Both the position numbers and the translations under genes were made by a program. Below are positions 59,481 through 64,000 of a stretch of 64,000 bases of DNA, piece by piece; position 1 is the first letter of the stretch; every line of letters begins with the position of its first letter. The stretch is from Mixophyes australis (Eukaryota; Chordata; Amphibia; Anura; Limnodynastidae), in contig JAVHZZ010000015.1 of NCBI GenBank assembly GCA_036250195.1, positions 2,604,001 through 2,668,000 on the forward strand, in the 5' to 3' direction. Below the pieces are notes generated by a model, which did no database searches, was not told where the DNA came from, and worked only from the letters and a program-made list of their open reading frames with translations.

Positions 59481-62400
59481 CATTATTTAATTCATGATTC
59501 AATTCATGATTTATGATTCAATTCATGATTCATGATTCATGATTAATTTCATGATTCATGATTCGATTCATGATTCATGATTCATAATTCATGATTCATT
59601 TCATGATTCATGATTCGATTCATGATTCATGATTCAATTCATGATTTATGATTTATGATTCAATTTATGATTCAATTCATGATTCATGATACATGATTCA
59701 TGATTCATGATTCATTATTATTTCATGATTCATTATTTAATTCATGATTCAATTCATGATTCATGATTCAATTCATGATTCATTTCATGATTCATGATTT
59801 AATTCATGATTCATGATTCATGATTGAATTCATGATTCATTTCATGATTCATGATTCAATTTATGATTCATGATTCATGATTCAATTCATGATTCATGAT
59901 TCAATTCATGATTCATTTCATGATTCATGATTCAATTCATGATTCAGGATTCATGATTAGATTCATGATTTAATTCATGATTTATTTCATGATTCATGAT
60001 TCAATTCATGATTCATTTCATGATTCATGATTCATGATTCAATTCATGATTCATGATTCGATTCATGATTCATGATTAAATTTATGATTCATGATTCGAT
60101 TTATGATTCATGATTCATTATTCATGATTCATGATTCGATTCATGATTCATGATTCATGATTCGATTCATGATTCATAATTCATGATTCAATTCATGATT
60201 CATGATTCGATTCATGATTCATGATTTAATTCATGATTTATGATTTATGATTCAATTTATGATTCAATTCATGATTTATGATTTATGATTCAATTTATGA
60301 TTCAATTCATGATTCATGATTCAATTCATGATTCATGATTCGATTCATTATTCATGATTCATGATTCATGATTCGATTCATGATTCTTGATTCATTTCAT
60401 GATTCATGATTCATGATTGAATTCATGATTCATGTTTCGATTCATGTATCATGATTCGATTCATGATTCATGATTCGATTCATGATTCATGATTCATGAT
60501 TCAATTCATGATTCATGATTCGATTTATGATTCATGATTTATGATTCATGATTCATGATTCAATTCATGATTCAAGATTCGATTCATGATTCATGATTCA
60601 ATTCATGATTCATGATTTATGATTCAATTTATGATTCTATTCATGATTCATGATTCGATTCATGATTCATGATTCATGATTCGATTCATGATTCATGATT
60701 CAATTCATGATTCATGATTCATTATTAATTCATGATTCGATTCATGTTTCATGATTCAATTCATGATTCATGAGTCATGATTCATTTCATGATTCGATTC
60801 ATGTTTCATGATTCAATTCATGATTCATGATTCAATTCATGATTCATGATTCGATTCATGATTCATGATTCATATCATGATTCATGATTTATGATTCAAC
60901 TCATGATTCAATTCATGATTCATGAATTATGATTCATGATTCGATTCATGTTTCATGATTCAATTCATGATTCATGATTTGATTCATGATTCATGATTCA
61001 TGATTCGATTCATGATTCATGATTCAATTCATGATTCATGATTTATGATTCAATTCATGATTTTATTCATGATTCATGCTTTATGATTAAATTCATGATT
61101 CAATTCATGATTCATTTCATGATTCATGATTCAATTCATGATTCATGATTCAATTCATGATTCATGATTCATGATTCAATTCATGATTCATTTCATGATT
61201 CATGATTCAATTCATGATTCATGATTCATAATTCGATTCATGATTCAATTCATGATTTATTTCATGATTCATGATTCAATTCATGATTCATGATTAGATT
61301 CATGATTCATGATTTAATTCATGATTAATGATTCATGATTCAATTCATGATTCATGATGCAATTCATGATTCATGATTCAATTCATGATTCATGATTCGA
61401 TTCATGATTCATGATTCATATCATGATTCATGATTTATGATTCAACTCATGATTCAATTCATGATTCATGAATTATGATTCATGATTCGATTCATGTTTC
61501 ATGATTCAATTCATGATTCATGATTTGATTCATGATTCATGATTCATGATTCGATTCATGATTCATGATTCAATTCATGATTCATGATTTATGATTCAAT
61601 TCATGATTTTATTCATGATTCATGCTTTATGATTAAATTCATGATTCAATTCATGATTCATTTCATGATTCATGATTCAATTCATGATTCATGATTCAAT
61701 TCATGATTCATGATTCATGATTCAATTCATGATTCATTTCATGATTCATGATTCAATTCATGATTCATGATTCATAATTCGATTCATGATTCAATTCATG
61801 ATTTATTTCATGATTCATGATTCAATTCATGATTCATGATTAGATTCATGATTCATGATTTAATTCATGATTAATGATTCATGATTCAATTCATGATTCA
61901 TGATGCAATTCATGATTCATGATTCAATTCATGATTCATGATTCGATTTATGATTCATGATTCATGATTCATGATTCGATTCATGATTCATGATTCAATT
62001 CATGATTTATGATTTATGATTCAATTTATGATTCAATTCATGATTTATGATTTATGATTCAATTTATGATTCAATTCATGATTCATGATTCAATTCATGA
62101 TTCATGATTCAATTCATGATTCATGATTCATGATTCGATTCATGATTCATGATTCAATGCATGATTCATGATTCATTATTTAATTCATGTCTCATGATTC
62201 GATTCATGATCCATGATTCAATTCATGATTCATGATTCATGATTCAATTCATGATTCATGATTCATGATTCAATTCATGATTCATGATTAAATTCATGAT
62301 TCATAATTTATGATTCAATTTATGATTCAATTCATGATTCATGATTCATGATTCAATTCATGATTCATGATTCATGATTCGATTCATGATTCATGATTCA

Positions 62401-63000
62401 ATTCATGATTTATGATTCAATTTATGATTCAATTCATGATTTATGATTTATGATTCAATTTATGATTCAATTCATGATTCATGATTCAATTCATGATTCA
62501 TGATTCATGATTCGATTCATGATTCATGATTCAATGCATGATTCATGATTCATTATTTAATTCATGTCTCATGATTCGATTCATGATCCATGATTCAATT
62601 CATGATTCATGATTCATGATTCAATTCATGATTCATGATTCATGATTCAATTCATGATTCATGATTTAATTCATGATTCATGATTTGATTCATGATTTAT
62701 GATTCAATTCATGATTCATGATACATGATTCATGATTCATGATTTGATTCATGATTCATGATTCAATTCATGATTCATGATTCATTATTTAATTCATGAT
62801 TCAATTCATGATGCATGATTCAATTCATGATTCATTTCATGATTCATGATTCAATTCATGATTCATGATTCATGATTCAATTCATGATTCAATTCATGAT
62901 TCATGATTCAAGATTCAATTCATGATTCAATTCATGATTCATTTCATGAATAATGATTCAATTCATGATTCATTACATGATTCATGATTCAATTCATGAT
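59481..63000. repeat. A-rich segment with local duplications
   Basis: A markers are GATTAGATTC near 59956, GTATCATG near 60437, GATTCTATTC near 60634, GAGTCATG at 60772, CAACTCATG at 60897 and 61443 and CATGCTTTATG near 61076 and 61622. After 61.9 kb the segment holds the GTCTCATG and GATCCATG block (62189 and 62566), a 377-bp repeat. Confidence 0.5.
60810..61945. repeat. 546-bp tandem duplication
   Basis: CAACTCATG 60897/61443, GCTTTATG 61078/61624, GATTAGATTC 61292/61838 and GATGCAATTC 61356/61902 are all exactly 546 bp apart. I saw no net indel between the copies. The second copy diverges after ATTCGATT near 61948 (TTTATG instead of TTCATG). Confidence 0.8.
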
Positions 63001-64000
63001 TCATGATTCATGATTCAATTCATAATTCATGATGCAATTCATGATTCATGATTCAATTCATGATTCATGATTTGATTTATGATTCATGATTCATGATTCA
63101 TGATTCGATTCATGATTCATGATTCATGATTCAATTCATGATTCATGATTCGATTCATGATTCATGATTCAATTCATGATTTATGATTTATGATTCAATT
63201 TATGATTCAATTCATGATTTATGATTTATGATTCAATTTATGATTCAATTCATGATTTATGATTTATGATTCAATTTATGATTCAATTCATGATTCATGA
63301 TTCAATTCATGATTCGTGATTCATGATTCGATTCATGATTCATGATTCAATTCATGATTCATGATTCATTATTTAATTCATGACTCATGATTTGATTCAT
63401 GATTCACGATTCAATTTGTGATTCATGATTCATGATTCAAATTATAAATCATGATTCATGATTTAATTCATGATTCATGATTCAATTCATGATTCATGAT
63501 TCGATTCATGATTCATGATTCATGATTCAATTCATGATTCATGATTCGATTCATGATTCATGATTCAATTCATGATTCATGATTTATGATTCAATTCATG
63601 ATTCAATTCATGATTCATGAATCAATTTATGATTCATGATTTGATTCATGATTCATGATTCAATTCATGAATCATGATTCATGATTCATGATTCAATTCA
63701 TGATTCATGATTCATTATTCAATTCATGATTCATGATTCCTGATTCAATTCATGATTCATGATTCAATTCATGATTCATTTCACGATTCATGATTCAATT
63801 CATGATTCATTTCATGATTCATGATTCATTTCATGATTCATGATTTAATTCATGATTAATGATTTATGATTCAATTCATGATTCATGATTCAATTCATGT
63901 TTCATGATTCGATTCATGATTCATGATTCAATTCATGATTCTTGATTCATGATTCAATTCATGATTCATATTTCGATTAATGATTCATGATTCATGATTC
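63001..64000. repeat. Mixed, more divergent array end
   Basis: The same 7/5 words continue, but private variants are more frequent: GATTCGTGATTC near 63315, GACTCATG near 63382, CACGATTC near 63406 and 63783, CAATTTGTGATTC near 63413, CAAATTATAAATCATG near 63438 and CCTGATTC near 63739. It resembles the first half of a B module (GAATCAATTTATG near 63619, CATGAATCATG near 63667, CATTATTCAATTC near 63712, CATGTTTCATG near 63897), without the later B markers. The array runs off the end of the window. Confidence 0.45.

Larger units (their letters stand above)
1..64000. repeat. Satellite DNA array of mixed ATTCATG (7-mer) and ATTCA-type (5-mer) words
   Basis: The whole window is a head-to-tail array of the 7-mer ATTCATG and a 5-mer, usually ATTCA. 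The commonest compound unit is 7+7+5 (19 bp); 12, 26 and 33 bp compounds also occur. The last two bases of the 5-mer vary most (ATTCA, ATTCG, ATTTA, ATTTG, ATTAA, ATTAG, ATTGA). Recurrent 7-mer variants are ATTTATG, ATTAATG, TTTCATG, ATTCATA, ATTCATT and ATTCTTG. Orientation never changes and I saw no block of non-satellite sequence longer than about 15-20 bases. By unit composition the array is about 74% A+T. TGA occurs in essentially every 7-mer on both strands, and unit lengths move it through all frames, so no open frame of useful length exists. The array continues past both window ends. It looks like eukaryotic heterochromatin; the repeat family itself I do not recognise. Confidence 0.97.

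Noticed and set aside
1..64000. Protein-coding potential, including very short frames such as ATG followed by four codons and TGA in runs of ATTCATG
   Set aside because: TGA occurs in each 7-mer on both strands. With unit lengths 7 and 19 (both 1 modulo 3) it visits all frames, so open frames are only some tens of bases long. The mini-frames are a by-product of the repeat.
1..64000. Telomeric repeat
   Set aside because: The 7-mer length recalls the plant telomere unit, but there is no TTTAGGG, TTAGGG or TTAGG run, no G-rich strand, and the sequence has two unit lengths.
1..64000. Human satellite II/III-like (ATTCC)n
   Set aside because: ATTCA resembles ATTCC in four of five bases, but the 5-mer is not in long pure tandem and I saw no tandem ATTCC. 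The match is too short to mean homology.
1..64000. CENP-B box
   Set aside because: TTCG occurs in the ATTCG words, but the required CGGG part of the box was not seen anywhere.
1..64000. CRISPR array (regular repeats and spacers)
   Set aside because: There are no unique spacers; everything between repeats is the same repeat. The compounds (12, 19, 26 bp) are shorter than CRISPR repeat-spacer units.
1..64000. A hidden new biological system such as a defence island or mobile element
   Set aside because: No genes or non-satellite sequence are present to support one. The interest of the window lies in the organisation of the satellite itself.

Overview
The whole 64 kb window is one uninterrupted tandem-repeat (satellite DNA) array. 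I found no gene, RNA gene, transposable element, CRISPR array or stretch of ordinary unique sequence in it. The array is built from two short words: a 7-mer, ATTCATG, and a 5-mer, most often ATTCA. They usually combine as 7+7+5 (19 bp: ATTCATGATTCATGATTCA), and also as 7+5 (12 bp), 7+7+7+5 (26 bp) and longer strings. Every word is in the same orientation from base 1 to base 64000. A+T is about 74% by unit composition (14 of 19 bases), and the + strand carries more T than A and more C than G. This points to constitutive heterochromatin of a eukaryotic nuclear genome (pericentromeric, subtelomeric, sex-chromosome or B-chromosome type), read through by long-read assembly. I cannot name the organism. 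No canonical telomere repeat or CENP-B-box-like motif is seen.

Above the 7/5 level there is clear higher-order structure. Rare word variants recur in a fixed order and define two recurring module types. Type A carries markers such as GTATCATG, GATTCTATTC, GAGTCATGATTCATTT, CAACTCATG and GATTAGATTC. Type B carries GATTAAATTATG, CAATACATG, CGAGATTC, CAAATCATG, TTGTGTTTCG, GTTTTGATTC, TTCAGTTCATG and CATGGTTCATG. A followed by B forms a higher-order repeat of about 4.7-4.95 kb. It is best seen from 12 to 24 kb, where GAGTCATG lies at 12109, 17008 and 21780 and TTGTGTTTCG at 14084, 19039 and 23760.

Layout: 0-1.2 kb is a B end; 1.2-3.1 A; 3.1-6.2 B with a 583-bp tandem duplication; 6.2-12.8 an A domain with two ~3.0-kb copies; 12.8-15.7 B; 15.7-17.8 A; 17.8-20.7 B; 20.7-22.6 A; 22.6-27.6 B (one and a half copies); 27.6-29.5 A; 29.5-32.4 B; 32.4-38.5 an A domain; 38.5-46.4 a B domain with copies 2,717-2,718 bp apart; 46.4-53.4 chimeric short A/B units, including a 2,019-bp duplication without net indel; 53.4-58.0 A-rich; 58.0-59.5 B; 59.5-63.0 A-rich with a 546-bp duplication; 63.0-64.0 a mixed, more divergent end.

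Nothing here works as a pathway. What can be read is the history of the array: nested tandem duplications at 64, 216, 484-491, 546, 583, ~2,019, ~2,717, ~3,000, ~4,900 and ~6,900 bp, plus one similar ~3-kb block copied 25.7 kb away. This is the expected signature of repeated unequal exchange or replication-based amplification. All positions come from reading by eye. Marker positions should be good to a few bases; module borders only to about 50-150 bp.
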